DNA of 64,000 nucleotides from Paenibacillus sp. LS1 (GTDB lineage: Bacteria; Bacillota; Bacilli; Paenibacillales; Paenibacillaceae). Below are positions 8,379 to 17,487 of this stretch, in pieces. The translations under genes and the position numbers were made by a program. Positions within the stretch are counted from its first letter, which is position 1, and each line of letters starts with the position of its first letter. The notes below the pieces were generated by a model. The model was not told where the DNA came from. It worked only from the letters and a program-made list of their open reading frames with translations, and did not search any database. The DNA lies in assembly GCF_026013365.1 (NCBI RefSeq), contig NZ_JAPDOE010000008.1, positions 1-64,000 of the forward strand, given 5' to 3'.

Positions 8379-9452
8379 ATGTTGGGTATGAAAACACGGA
8401 AAAAGAGCGCAATGCTGTTATTAACTGCGGTAATGAGTATCAGTTTGTTCGGATGTAGTACGGGGAACACAACTACAGGCAACGCAGCACAACCCGCGGG
8501 TGAAGGAAACACAGCAGTAGCGGCGGAAACAACGAAACCGGCTGGCGGCAAGCTTGTCTTGTACAGTGCTGGCCCACAGAAGCTGGCAGATAACATCGTG
8601 AGCGGATTTACGGACAAAACGGGGATTGAAGTAGAGATGTTCCAGGGAACGACAGGAAAAATTTTGGCTCGTATGGAAGCAGAGAAATCCAATCCGGTTG
8701 CAGACGTTGTAATCCTGGCCTCTTTACCTTCAGCACAGGCTCTAAAAGCCGATGGACTGACTATGCCTTACCCGGACGCAGCGAATGCAGACAAGCTGAA
8801 CAAGGATTGGTCGGATGCAGAGGGCAACTACTTCAGCAGCAGCGCATCCGCACTGGGTATTGTATATAACACCAAACTGGTATCTACACCACCAACAAGT
8901 TGGGCAGAGCTTGCTACGCCTGCGTGGAAAGATGCAGTGAACATTCCCGACCCTACATTATCAGGTTCAGCACTCGACTTCATCACAGGATACCTGAGTG
9001 CGAATGGTGAAAAAGGATGGGATCTGTTGAGTGCCTATAAAGCTAATGGTGTAGCGATGGCAGGCGCTAATCAGGAAGCACTTGATCCGGTCATTACGGG
9101 TGCTAAAAGCATCGTAGCAGCAGGTGTGGATTACATGGCGTATTCCTCCAAAGCAAAAGGTGAACCCCTGGATATCGTATATCCTGAGGAAGGCACGGTA
9201 ATCAGCCCAAGACCGGCAGCGATTCTGAAATCCAGTCCAAATGTAGAAAATGCCAAAGCATTCATTGACTACCTGTTGTCCGATGAAGCACAGAAGCTTG
9301 TTGCAGATGCTTATCTGATCCCAGGCCGCGAAGACATTGAAGCGACCAACCGTGCCAATGTGAAGGATATTCCACAACTTAAAGTGGATTGGAACTGGAT
9401 GAGCGAACATGGCGAAGAGACAGCAGCACGTTTTTCGGAGACTTTTAAATAA
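8379..9452 (+). CDS. ABC transporter substrate-binding lipoprotein (family 1, ferric/phosphonate type)
   Basis: A 357-residue lipoprotein with lipobox Cys26 (SLFGC) and a low-complexity linker. The binding fold starts at KLVLYSAG and includes GTTGKILARMEAE, ADVVILAS and ALGIVYNTKL, typical of the FbpA/PotD-like class that binds ferric ion or 2-aminoethylphosphonate. The adjacent-tyrosine pair used for iron by many FbpA proteins is not seen; the nearest is YMAYSS. Iron binding is therefore not established. It lies 41 bases after the ATPase gene and 73 bases before the permease, in one operon. Confidence 0.9.
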   Translation: MLGMKTRKKSAMLLLTAVMSISLFGCSTGNTTTGNAAQPAGEGNTAVAAETTKPAGGKLVLYSAGPQKLADNIVSGFTDKTGIEVEMFQGTTGKILARMEAEKSNPVADVVILASLPSAQALKADGLTMPYPDAANADKLNKDWSDAEGNYFSSSASALGIVYNTKLVSTPPTSWAELATPAWKDAVNIPDPTLSGSALDFITGYLSANGEKGWDLLSAYKANGVAMAGANQEALDPVITGAKSIVAAGVDYMAYSSKAKGEPLDIVYPEEGTVISPRPAAILKSSPNVENAKAFIDYLLSDEAQKLVADAYLIPGREDIEATNRANVKDIPQLKVDWNWMSEHGEETAARFSETFK

Positions 9453-9525
9453 GAAGAAATAGGATAGATACAATTAGGCAAAAGGAATACCTGCTGTCTG
9501 TGGAAAGTCATGTGAGGTGAACGTA

Positions 9526-11211
9526 GTGAAACCTGTTGGAATGGACAACAACCGAATTTTTCGGAGAGTGGGCGTGATTCTGGCCCTCTTTCTGCTGACC
9601 ATAAGCATTGGCGTGCCGCTCTTGCTGATCTTCTGGCAAAGTGTGTATCCGGACGGGCAATGGGACTGGATGGCCCCAATTCGCACGATTACAGGTCATC
9701 ATCTATCAGGTGTATTGCTGAACTCCATCTGGCTTGGCATCTGCGTTGTAGCGGTAACCACACTGCTGGCGCTGCCGCTTGCCTGGATGATGGCGAAGAC
9801 CCGGATGGGCGAACACCGCTGGGTCGATGTGATCCTGATGATTCCGTTCATGACTCCGCCGTATATCGGCTCGATGGGCTGGATTCTGTTTATGCAAAAA
9901 GGGGGATACCTTCAGCAATGGGTGCCTTCATCTGCGAGCTGGAGTGAGCTTTTCTTCAGCTTCTGGGGCATGGTGCTCATCATGAGCTTGCACCTGTTCC
10001 CGTTCCTGTATCTGCTGCTTCGGGATGCATTAATCCGCATCGGTGGCAATCTGGAAGAAGCGGGAGCTGTGCACGGTGCACGTGCGGGGTACCGTTTCAG
10101 ACGTATTATTTTACCCCTGTTGTTGTCGTCCTACGGCATGGGAATTATGCTGGTCTTTGTCAAAACGATTGCGGAATTCGGAACACCGGCAACCTTTGGG
10201 CGCAAGATTGGCTATTATGTCATGACCTCTGAAATCCATAAGTACATCTCCAGTTGGCCGATTGATTTCGGTAAGGCGACTTCGCTGGCATCGGTGTTGC
10301 TGTCCGTCTGTCTGGTGATGTGGTATATGCAGTCAGCCATGAGTCGAAAGTTCACGTATCGTCTGGTTGGGGGCAAAGGGCAACGTTCGAAGCGATATTC
10401 TCTTCGTGGCGGAGCGGGATGGTTATGCGGGGCGTATCTTGCGATCCTGTTGATCCTGTCGATAGGTATTCCGTATTTCTCGATCATCGCCGCTTCGACC
10501 ATGAAGCTACGGGGATCGGGACTCGCATTTGATAATCTGACCTTGGATCATTACAAGGAGCTGTTATCTTGGGGATCGGTGAGTATGAAGGCCATCGGGA
10601 ACAGTCTCGGGCTATCCCTTGCGGCTTCAACGGTCGCTGTTATTATCGGTACGGGGTTTGCGCTGGCGATCGGCAGATCATCTTCATTCATGCAGCGTGT
10701 GATTGACTTGTTCAGTCTGTTGCCTAATACGGTGCCGGGCATCGTGATGGTGGTGGGTCTGATCCTGTTCTGGAACTCACCTTGGATGCCAGTCACGTTG
10801 TATAACACCTACGGCATGGTTGTTCTCACGTACGTTGTTCTCTTCTTGCCTTACACGGTGCAGTATGTAAAATCGAGCTTTACCCAGATTGACGGAACAT
10901 TGTTCCAGGCTGGGCAAGTCTTTGGCGGGAAGCCGCTGTATATTCTGCGGCGTATCCTGATCCCGCTGATCCTGCCTGGCATGCTGGCGGGCTGGATGAT
11001 GACCTTTACGATTGCTACCCGGGAGCTGGTAGGTTCGTTGTTGATTCTTCCGCCGTCGATGCAGACGTCGGCTACGTATATTTTTGCCCAGTTTGAACAA
11101 GGTCAGGTGTCGTTGGGAATGGCGATGGCCGTTGTGACTGTAGGTATGACGGTGCTGATGCTGCTGGGAATCGAACTGCTGAATTCAAAGAGAAAGTGGA
11201 ATGCATCATGA
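9526..11211 (+). CDS. ABC transporter permease, two fused MetI-like domains
   Basis: A membrane protein of about 561 residues built as two fused permease halves, with about twelve membrane helices. Each half has an EAA loop: EEAGAVHGARAGYRFRRIIL in the first and FQAGQVFGGKPLYILRRILI in the second. This fused form is typical of ferric (FbpB) and 2-aminoethylphosphonate importers. The GTG at 9526 is chosen because TGAGGTGA ends five bases before it; a GTG at 9517 is in frame but lacks such a site. The stop overlaps the next start as ATGA at 11208-11211, so the beta-CASP gene is probably translationally coupled. Confidence 0.9.
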   Translation: MKPVGMDNNRIFRRVGVILALFLLTISIGVPLLLIFWQSVYPDGQWDWMAPIRTITGHHLSGVLLNSIWLGICVVAVTTLLALPLAWMMAKTRMGEHRWVDVILMIPFMTPPYIGSMGWILFMQKGGYLQQWVPSSASWSELFFSFWGMVLIMSLHLFPFLYLLLRDALIRIGGNLEEAGAVHGARAGYRFRRIILPLLLSSYGMGIMLVFVKTIAEFGTPATFGRKIGYYVMTSEIHKYISSWPIDFGKATSLASVLLSVCLVMWYMQSAMSRKFTYRLVGGKGQRSKRYSLRGGAGWLCGAYLAILLILSIGIPYFSIIAASTMKLRGSGLAFDNLTLDHYKELLSWGSVSMKAIGNSLGLSLAASTVAVIIGTGFALAIGRSSSFMQRVIDLFSLLPNTVPGIVMVVGLILFWNSPWMPVTLYNTYGMVVLTYVVLFLPYTVQYVKSSFTQIDGTLFQAGQVFGGKPLYILRRILIPLILPGMLAGWMMTFTIATRELVGSLLILPPSMQTSATYIFAQFEQGQVSLGMAMAVVTVGMTVLMLLGIELLNSKRKWNAS

Positions 11212-12788
11212 TCAAACTGAACGTATGGGGCGGTGCAGGGGAACATGGACGTTCCGCCTATCTCTTGAGTGGGAGCAATGTTCGCCTTTTGCTGGATTGT
11301 GGTGTGAAAAAAGAAGGTACGGGCGAGTATCCGATGATTGACCCGGAGATTGTCCCGCAACTGGATGCGGTCTTCTTGTCCCACGCCCATGAGGATCATT
11401 CTGTCGCCATCCCATTGCTGTATAAGATGGGCTACCAGGGTGAAGTGTGGACGACGAGAGAGACGAGGGCACAGCTGCGTACGTATTTTGCCAACTGGCG
11501 TAGGTTTGTAGAGCGTGTAGGCGAAGAACTTCCTTATGATGAAGCAGATGAGCAGGCTATTCGTTATCGGTATCTGGAGGATGAGATGGTATCCCAAACC
11601 TGGTTCGAACCCATTCCTGAAGTTAAAGTGATGTGGGGACGGAGTGGACATTTGGCTGGATCGGTGTGGTTTGGGCTTGAAGTGGAAGCTAAGCGGATTT
11701 TTTATTCCGGGGACTACACGTCCGAATCGATGTTTTTACAGGCGGATTGTCCAGCAAAGGTGTTCTCGCAGGCAAGCATGATTCGTGAAAATCTGTTGTT
11801 TGATGCTCCGAGTAGCGAGCGGTGGGGTACGGAGGAACTAATCGCCATGAACAGTGGGCAAAAGGCTGGAGAATTCATAGCGTCACAGGATCGGATATCT
11901 GTTGCATCAGAGGCGTCGCCAAGCACACTCGTATCCATGGAGATATCCATCAAGCAGGGAAATTTCACATCCAACGGAGCAGATGGAGCAGGCAGAGCAA
12001 ACCTAACAGACGTAGCAGAAGTATCTTCTGTCGGGCTGGTGGATCTGGCGATCGTTGATGCGGCCTATGGTACGGACCAAGATACACAGGCTGACAAACT
12101 GGAACAGCTCGAACGGGCCATTCGCCAGACAATTGCTCGAGGCGGAAAGGTGCTCTTACCCATGCCTGTCGTAGGGCGTGGACAGGAGATCCTACTGTGG
12201 GCACAGCAACAATTCCCGGCTGTTCCAATCGTAGTGGAGCAAGGGCTGGTGGACGGTATGAAGCAGCTTATGCATGTTCCATACTGGTTGAGGGAGCAGG
12301 GAGCGCATGTCACTGGAAGTCCGTTACAAGACGAAATAGATTTCTTTCTGACTGGACGAGGATGGGATCTGCCTACGACCACTCTAGAGCGGGAACAACT
12401 GTTGAATCAACATGCTGCTTCGCTATGGTTCATTCCGGACGGCATGATGCAGTCCTCGCTTGCCCGCTGGTATTATAGCCAATTATCAGACAGCGAGGAG
12501 AACCTGATTCTGCTCACCGGGCATGTTGCTCATGGTACATTTGCTGATAAGCTGCTACAGGTTCCTGACAACTATGGAGCATGTGAGGTGCGGAAAATAC
12601 GCTATAAAGTGCATCAGGGCTGGAAGGATGTTGAGCGGATGCTGCTTGGAATTCCAGCAAGGCATACGGTCCTTGTGCATGCTGAACGAGCAGAGACGGA
12701 CAGATTAAAAGAAGGTTTACTCAAGAATAGCCCATCACCGGGAACAGTGATACATTCACTGTCTGCTGGTGACGAGCTATATGTGTGA
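11208..12788 (+). CDS. Beta-CASP family MBL-fold metallohydrolase coupled to an ABC importer
   Basis: A protein of about 526 residues with a full metallo-beta-lactamase/beta-CASP layout. MBL motif 1 is LLLDCG, motif 2 is SHAHEDH, motif 3 is GHLAGS and motif 4 is YSGDY. A region of about 90 residues rich in Ser/Ala follows (reading frame 11760-12040). After it come the beta-CASP marks: an Asp in LAIVDAAYG, the PxxxVGRGQE helix, a His in TGHVAHGT (motif B) and VLVHAE (motif C). Known relatives (CPSF73, RNase J, YshB-type) are nucleases, so RNA or DNA cleavage is the family expectation. The start overlaps the permease stop (ATGA), tying expression to the importer. A role with an importer is unexplained. 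The operon ends at the terminator 12826-12850. Confidence 0.88.
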   Translation: MIKLNVWGGAGEHGRSAYLLSGSNVRLLLDCGVKKEGTGEYPMIDPEIVPQLDAVFLSHAHEDHSVAIPLLYKMGYQGEVWTTRETRAQLRTYFANWRRFVERVGEELPYDEADEQAIRYRYLEDEMVSQTWFEPIPEVKVMWGRSGHLAGSVWFGLEVEAKRIFYSGDYTSESMFLQADCPAKVFSQASMIRENLLFDAPSSERWGTEELIAMNSGQKAGEFIASQDRISVASEASPSTLVSMEISIKQGNFTSNGADGAGRANLTDVAEVSSVGLVDLAIVDAAYGTDQDTQADKLEQLERAIRQTIARGGKVLLPMPVVGRGQEILLWAQQQFPAVPIVVEQGLVDGMKQLMHVPYWLREQGAHVTGSPLQDEIDFFLTGRGWDLPTTTLEREQLLNQHAASLWFIPDGMMQSSLARWYYSQLSDSEENLILLTGHVAHGTFADKLLQVPDNYGACEVRKIRYKVHQGWKDVERMLLGIPARHTVLVHAERAETDRLKEGLLKNSPSPGTVIHSLSAGDELYV

Positions 12789-12825
12789 ATTGTGCATGAA
12801 ACGAAGTGTTGCGTTCGTTATCTGA

Positions 12826-12850
12826 GAGCGTCCCTGGGGACGTTCTTTTT
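12826..12850 (+). terminator. Intrinsic terminator of the ABC/beta-CASP operon
   Basis: Eight-pair stem GAGCGTCC/GGACGTTC with a four-base loop, followed by five T residues, 38 bases after the stop codon. Confidence 0.88.
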
Positions 12851-12868
12851 CCATTGTTGTCTGATCAG

Positions 12869-13429
12869 TTAGGGTTCGCGATGAATGGGGTGCTCCAGTT
12901 CGGCATGACCCATCAAACTATCCACGGCTTCACCGTCCACCAGTATATCCAGGCTATTTACTTCATCAAATTGAAATATCGTTGTTGTTAAAGCTTCCAA
13001 TGCGAGCAGTTCTCCACTGGTACCGAGATTGGCTTCAGCGGGGATATGAACATCCAAAGTCACCGTACCCTCAGCATATTGGATAGACAGCAATTCCACC
13101 TGCTCCCACAGGGAAACGAGCTCTGAATCGGTGTTTGTTTGCATAGCTGCAAATGTTTTTTCATATTTTTCGGAATCTTCCTCGTATTCAATTTCCTGCT
13201 CTGTTTTCTCAAGCTCCAGTACCTGAGAGTCTGCCAAGTAAATGTCGACGACTTGTGTATTCATTTTGTCTAGATCCACCTCCGGTTCAGATGGGTTTGG
13301 TGACTGCGCCTGTCCTCCCTGAACAGCAGGTTGATTCGATCCGGATTCACTCACTGGCTTCTGGGCACATCCGACTCCGATAAGGATCAAGCATGATAAT
13401 ATAAGTGCACAACCTAGCTTCTTATTCAA
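12869..13429 (-). CDS. GerMN-domain-like lipoprotein
   Basis: A lipoprotein of about 186 residues. The TTG at 13429 is taken as start because AAGGAAG lies seven bases upstream. The longer reading frame from 13498 would overlap the amidase gene and lack a ribosome site. The signal has a lipobox ending GVGC. A Pro/Gln/Ser linker follows, then an acidic region and a C-terminal fold (VDIYLAD, VTLDVHIPAEANLGTSGE, VNSLDILVDGE) resembling a GerMN domain, which occurs in spore germination protein GerM and in wall-associated proteins. It lies 34 bases after the amidase stop, so the two are probably co-transcribed and act at the cell wall. Confidence 0.75.
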   Translation of the reverse strand: MNKKLGCALILSCLILIGVGCAQKPVSESGSNQPAVQGGQAQSPNPSEPEVDLDKMNTQVVDIYLADSQVLELEKTEQEIEYEEDSEKYEKTFAAMQTNTDSELVSLWEQVELLSIQYAEGTVTLDVHIPAEANLGTSGELLALEALTTTIFQFDEVNSLDILVDGEAVDSLMGHAELEHPIHREP

Positions 13430-13463
13430 AGAATCACTTCCTTCATCTGATTTATTTGATGAT

Positions 13464-14873
13464 TTATAGGCCCAAATACTCCTTGATTCCATCGGCAATC
13501 GCTTGAGCGGCTCTCATCTGAACAACATCGGACGACATGAGTTCTTCATCAAGTACATTACTCAGGAATCCCACTTCCAAAAGCACCGCAGGCATATTCG
13601 TATCTCGGATTACTTCCAAGTTGCCATTCTTCACACCACGATCTCTGAGCCCCAGGGCTTTCACCAAACGTTGATGAATGATAGTGGCTAGTTCCTTGCT
13701 GTTACTGCGCTGGTAATAGTATGTCTCCGTACCTGTCGCCTGGGGTGCAGACTTCACGCTATTGCCATGGATAGATACGAATACATCCGCATTTAATTGA
13801 TTGGCAAGCTGAACACGCTCAGGGCGGGTTGGATAAGTATCACCCTCACGAGTCATGACCAATTCGATATTTGGTTCATTGAGCAGCAGGGCTTGTACTT
13901 TGTGAGCCAATGCCAGATTGTAGTCCTTCTCAGGTTTGTTCGTGATGCTAATCGTCCCTGGATCACTGCCACCGTGTCCTGGATCGATCACAACGACCTT
14001 GCGTCCTGAATTGCCTACGGGAGTTACAGGAGCAGGTGCGACGTTGTCTCCCGCAACATTCAGATCAATAATCAGTTTATCGGCGATGACGTTCTGGCTG
14101 TACTGGACATCCTTCACATTATTCAATTCTACAACAATTCGAACTTGCGCCGGTTCTCGTTTGAAAAGTGAATATCTCACTTCTGTCACATTGGGATAAC
14201 CGCTCACATCCAGCTTGTCATTGAATCCCTGATCCAGCGGTTGGGAGATATCACCGAAGGTGGCTCCCGGCAAGTCCACAACCAGACGATCAGGGTACTT
14301 GAGGATCGTTACTATCGGTTGAACGGCCCCATCCGTGGATAACACGAGCTGATCATTGGCAAATTGGATATCGGTAACCTGGGCGTTAGACGTTGAGTCC
14401 CCTTTTCCAGAACTGTTGCCTGGGTCGATAGCAGGTTCCTTACTAGTGTTCGTTAAGTATACGATCTTGTCCTGATTGTTCCATCTTACCTTAAGCCCCA
14501 TTTGTTCACTGACAAATCGAATGGGCACCACCAGCGTTTTATTCAAAATTTGCGGTGCTGTATTCAAGGTGACTTGTTTGTCAGCAACCATGGCTTGCTT
14601 TTGATCCACGGTTAGCGAAATGGTCTGTTGATGCTGAATTTTTACAGTGCGTGCTTGTTGGTTCCAATCGACTTTGAATTTCAAATTTTCGGCAACGACA
14701 CGAATCGGGATCATCACGTTCTTATTGATGATTGTCACCTGTACATCACTTGGGAGGACTAATTCTTCACCATCGATAAAGATTTTTGACGTGCTTGCAG
14801 CGGCATTTCCCTGATTAGGAAGCAAAACGATTAAGAACAGACTCAAAAACAGTAGTAAAATGGTTTTCTTCAT
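13464..14873 (-). CDS. N-acetylmuramoyl-L-alanine amidase with stalk and AMIN domains
   Basis: A 469-residue exported hydrolase that would cut the MurNAc-L-alanine amide of peptidoglycan. After a signal peptide (cleavage near NAAA, residue 26) come a copper-amine-oxidase N-terminal-type stalk (about 30-142), an acidic linker, an AMIN domain (about 166-272) and an Amidase_3 catalytic domain (about 292-469). Zinc/catalytic positions are visible as H300 in DPGHGG, E315 in KPEKDYNL, H369 in SIHGN and E433 in LLEVGF. Its product, peptide-free wall sugar, is what the recycling genes starting at 15156 process. The downstream GerMN-like gene is probably in the same transcript. Confidence 0.95.
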   Translation of the reverse strand: MKKTILLLFLSLFLIVLLPNQGNAAASTSKIFIDGEELVLPSDVQVTIINKNVMIPIRVVAENLKFKVDWNQQARTVKIQHQQTISLTVDQKQAMVADKQVTLNTAPQILNKTLVVPIRFVSEQMGLKVRWNNQDKIVYLTNTSKEPAIDPGNSSGKGDSTSNAQVTDIQFANDQLVLSTDGAVQPIVTILKYPDRLVVDLPGATFGDISQPLDQGFNDKLDVSGYPNVTEVRYSLFKREPAQVRIVVELNNVKDVQYSQNVIADKLIIDLNVAGDNVAPAPVTPVGNSGRKVVVIDPGHGGSDPGTISITNKPEKDYNLALAHKVQALLLNEPNIELVMTREGDTYPTRPERVQLANQLNADVFVSIHGNSVKSAPQATGTETYYYQRSNSKELATIIHQRLVKALGLRDRGVKNGNLEVIRDTNMPAVLLEVGFLSNVLDEELMSSDVVQMRAAQAIADGIKEYLGL

Positions 14874-15050
14874 TATGCACCTCGACTAGTATTAGATCTA
14901 TTTTCCACTTCCAAAATATACCTACATATTATAAACGGTAAAAATGTAAAAATGTTTCTTTTTTGATCTTTAATTATCTATTAATGAAAGAAAATAATAT
15001 GTGTGTTCGCAAATAGGGCGGATATCTCTCCTTTCATTTTCCGCGTTGTA

Positions 15051-15088
15051 ATTAAATTTCACGTAATGTTTGACTTGTGAAATTTAAT
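15051..15088. promoter_or_regulatory. Inverted-repeat operator at the anmK promoter
   Basis: Perfect 12-base inverted repeat: ATTAAATTTCAC (15051-15062) and GTGAAATTTAAT (15077-15088), 14 bases apart. The right arm lies in the spacer between the -35 and -10 boxes of the anmK promoter. The half-site GTGAAATTTAAT matches 10 of 12 bases of the arm at 19438, so the nearby RpiR/MurR-type regulator is the likely ligand. Confidence 0.7.
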
Positions 15089-15098
15089 ATCATATACT
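15070..15098 (+). promoter_or_regulatory. anmK: SigA-type promoter of anmK
   Basis: TTGACT at 15070-15075, 17-base spacer, TATACT at 15093-15098. The start codon is 58 bases downstream. Confidence 0.8.
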
Positions 15099-15155
15099 GG
15101 GTGAAATTATGGCAGGATGACGTGTTCATCAAATCTGGCGGGAGGTTGTGAATGG

Positions 15156-16385
15156 ATGGATACAGGCAGCTATCCGATGTGGGAACAGTATCGCTTGAAG
15201 CGGGAGCATTACATCATCGGGCTGATGTCAGGAACGTCACTCGATGGAACGGATGCGGCATTGGTACGTATTTTGACGGATAATAATGGGGCATTGGAGC
15301 AAATGGATCTGGTTGATTTTTTGTGCGTACCCTACTCCAACGAGCTGAGAGAAGCACTCATTCGGCTGTGTTCACCGGAGACGGCGCGAGTGGATGAGCT
15401 GACAACTGCCCATTTCGGTGTGTCGGAGTGGTATGCGCATAGCGTCATGAAACTGATCCATTCTTCAGGTATCTCACCCGGACAGGTGGATGCGATTAGC
15501 ATGCACGGGCAAACGGTATGGCACGCACCTGTTGATTCTGCTTTTCCAGGACCCGCAGGAGGTAGTCTTCCCGTGATATCCACGCTGCAGATCGGTGAAT
15601 GTGCTGTCGTTCGAGAGCGGACTGGACTGCCAGTAATTGGCAACCTGAGAGCAAGGGATATGGCGGCTGGTGGGGAAGGTGCTCCGCTTACACCTTATGC
15701 GGATGCTCTGATGTTCCGCAGCCCGACAGAAGGACGGCTGGTGCAGAATATCGGCGGCATTGGAAATGTGACGGTGCTTCCATCCGAGTCATCTACCGAA
15801 GGTATTTCGGCATTTGATACGGGACCAGGGAATATGGTGATGGACGCCATTGTGCGGCAGGCAACGGATGGGCGGCAGCATTATGATCCGAATGGAAGTA
15901 TTGCCGCACAGGGGAAGTTCGATCAGGGTCTGGTAGACCTGTGTTTGGAAGATGAGTATTTCAAAAGGCTTCCGCCAAAAAGCACCGGGCGGGAAGTCTA
16001 CGGTGCCGCGTACGCAGCCCGACTGATGGAGATGGCCGCAGCGCGTTCCTTAACGCTGGAAGATACGCTGGCTACTGCCACCTGTCTGACCGCGGAGACA
16101 ATCGTGCGAGCGGTTGTGGATTTTGTATTACCGAAGGTGCAAATATCGGCCATGCTTGCCTGCGGTGGAGGCACTTCCAATGCCACGTTGATGGAGATGA
16201 TCCGTCATAGACTTCCAGAGGGTATCCGTTTGGAACGAACAGCAGATTATGGTGTACCTGATGATGCTCGGGAAGCCATTGGATTTGCTTTACTTGGTCA
16301 TGAGGCTTTAATGGGCAGAACGAACACGCTCCCGGCAGTAACCGGCGCGAAACACGCCGTAATCTCAGGCAATCTGACACTCTAG
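15156..16385 (+). CDS. anmK: Anhydro-N-acetylmuramic acid kinase
   Basis: Converts 1,6-anhydro-MurNAc and ATP to MurNAc-6-phosphate in the cytoplasm, feeding MurQ. About 409 residues from the ATG at 15156, which follows GGGAGG at 15140-15145; an upstream ATG at 15117 lacks a site. Family motifs are IIGLMSGTSLDGTDAALV near the N-terminus (ATP phosphate loop), NIGGIGNVTVL, FDTGPGNMVMDA and ACGGGTSNATLM. The promoter carries a 12-base inverted repeat. The next gene downstream is the RpiR/MurR-type regulator, 116 bases away with no terminator between. Length and motifs agree with AnmK. Confidence 0.96.
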   Translation: MDTGSYPMWEQYRLKREHYIIGLMSGTSLDGTDAALVRILTDNNGALEQMDLVDFLCVPYSNELREALIRLCSPETARVDELTTAHFGVSEWYAHSVMKLIHSSGISPGQVDAISMHGQTVWHAPVDSAFPGPAGGSLPVISTLQIGECAVVRERTGLPVIGNLRARDMAAGGEGAPLTPYADALMFRSPTEGRLVQNIGGIGNVTVLPSESSTEGISAFDTGPGNMVMDAIVRQATDGRQHYDPNGSIAAQGKFDQGLVDLCLEDEYFKRLPPKSTGREVYGAAYAARLMEMAAARSLTLEDTLATATCLTAETIVRAVVDFVLPKVQISAMLACGGGTSNATLMEMIRHRLPEGIRLERTADYGVPDDAREAIGFALLGHEALMGRTNTLPAVTGAKHAVISGNLTL

Positions 16386-16501
16386 TGAGGTCTGACTTTT
16401 ATTTGAGTTCAGTTATGGAAGGGCGAGGAATTCGATTAGACGCGAGTGGAATTATAAGATAAAATGCTTGTACATGAATGCAGTACGGAGAGGAGGAGCG
16501 G

Positions 16502-17350
16502 ATGGAAGGCATGAAAGGTGGACTTGTACGTTTACGCGCATTAATGGATGACTTGACTCCGTCGGAACGAAAGATCGGGGCTTATATTCTGGATCATCCC
16601 CAAGAGACGGTTCAGTCCTCGGTGGCTCAGTTGTCTGAACGGAGTGGAGGCAGCCCAGCTGCCATTATTCGTCTTTGTAAATCGCTGGGGGTAACGGGGT
16701 TTCAGGAGCTGAAGCTGAAGATTGCCGGAGATTTGCAGACGAGTGAGCCATATCAATATACGGAGATTCGTCCCCAGGACTCCATGGAGAGCATTATTCA
16801 GCATGTGTCCGCAAACAATATTCAGTCGGTGAAGGATACCGTTCATATTCTGGACCCACGTTTGGTGGAAAAGGCCGTGGACGTGCTTCATCGGGCGAAC
16901 CGGATCTTTTTCTATGGAGTGGGGGCCTCCAACCTGATTGCGCTGGATGCACACTACAAGTTCATGCGAATCAATCGCACAAGCTTTTCGTTCGCCGATC
17001 CGCATATGCAGATTTCGTCCGCAACGACGCTTCGTGAAGATGATGCGGTCGTATGTATCTCGTATTCAGGGGAGACTTCGAACGTAATCTCCTGTCTCAA
17101 GCATGCTCACGAAGGCGGTGCAGCGACAATCAGCATTACCAAGTGGGGCAGCAATACACTCAGTAGTATGGCGGATGTGCCCCTGATGATTACTTCCACC
17201 GAAAGTGATATTCGGAGCGGAGCAACATCGTCACGGATTGCTCAGTTGAACGTGATCGACATTTTGTATCTGGCGATTGCCAGTCGGGATTACAACCAGT
17301 CGGTGGAGTATTTGGAGAAGAGCCGACAGGCTATTCTGGAACATAAATGA
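16502..17350 (+). CDS. RpiR/MurR-family transcriptional regulator (HTH + SIS)
   Basis: A regulator of about 282 residues. The N-terminal RpiR helix-turn-helix covers roughly residues 1-75 (LTPSERKIGAYIL, then SGGSPAAIIRLCKSLGVTGF). A SIS sugar-phosphate-binding domain follows (ANRIFFYGVGASNLIALDAH, then ISYSGETSNVISCLKHA). The ATG at 16502 sits five bases after AGGAGG. MurR-type regulators of this family sense MurNAc-6-phosphate, which fits its place between anmK and murQ. Candidate operators are the related inverted repeats at 15051-15088 and 19438-19485. Effector and target are inferences. Confidence 0.93.
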   Translation: MEGMKGGLVRLRALMDDLTPSERKIGAYILDHPQETVQSSVAQLSERSGGSPAAIIRLCKSLGVTGFQELKLKIAGDLQTSEPYQYTEIRPQDSMESIIQHVSANNIQSVKDTVHILDPRLVEKAVDVLHRANRIFFYGVGASNLIALDAHYKFMRINRTSFSFADPHMQISSATTLREDDAVVCISYSGETSNVISCLKHAHEGGAATISITKWGSNTLSSMADVPLMITSTESDIRSGATSSRIAQLNVIDILYLAIASRDYNQSVEYLEKSRQAILEHK

Positions 17351-17430
17351 GAATGGACGAGTCCCTTTACTGTTTTTAACAGGAGGGATTTTTTAATGGA
17401 TAGAGACGTTCGCTTTACCTATAAAAAATC

Positions 17431-17463
17431 AAAAAAAGGGCCCAGACCAATGTCGGGCTCCTT
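17431..17463 (-). terminator. Terminator of murQ-murK transcript
   Basis: Read on the minus strand, a GGAGCCCGAC/GTCTGGGCCC hairpin is followed by seven T residues, 25 bases beyond the murQ stop. Confidence 0.8.
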
Positions 17464-17487
17464 TGTGTTCAACCATATATTGCTACG

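Noticed and set aside
7591..8412. 273-codon minus-strand frame opposite the ABC ATPase gene
   Set aside because: The plus strand encodes a full ATPase with all motifs; the antisense product has no domain.
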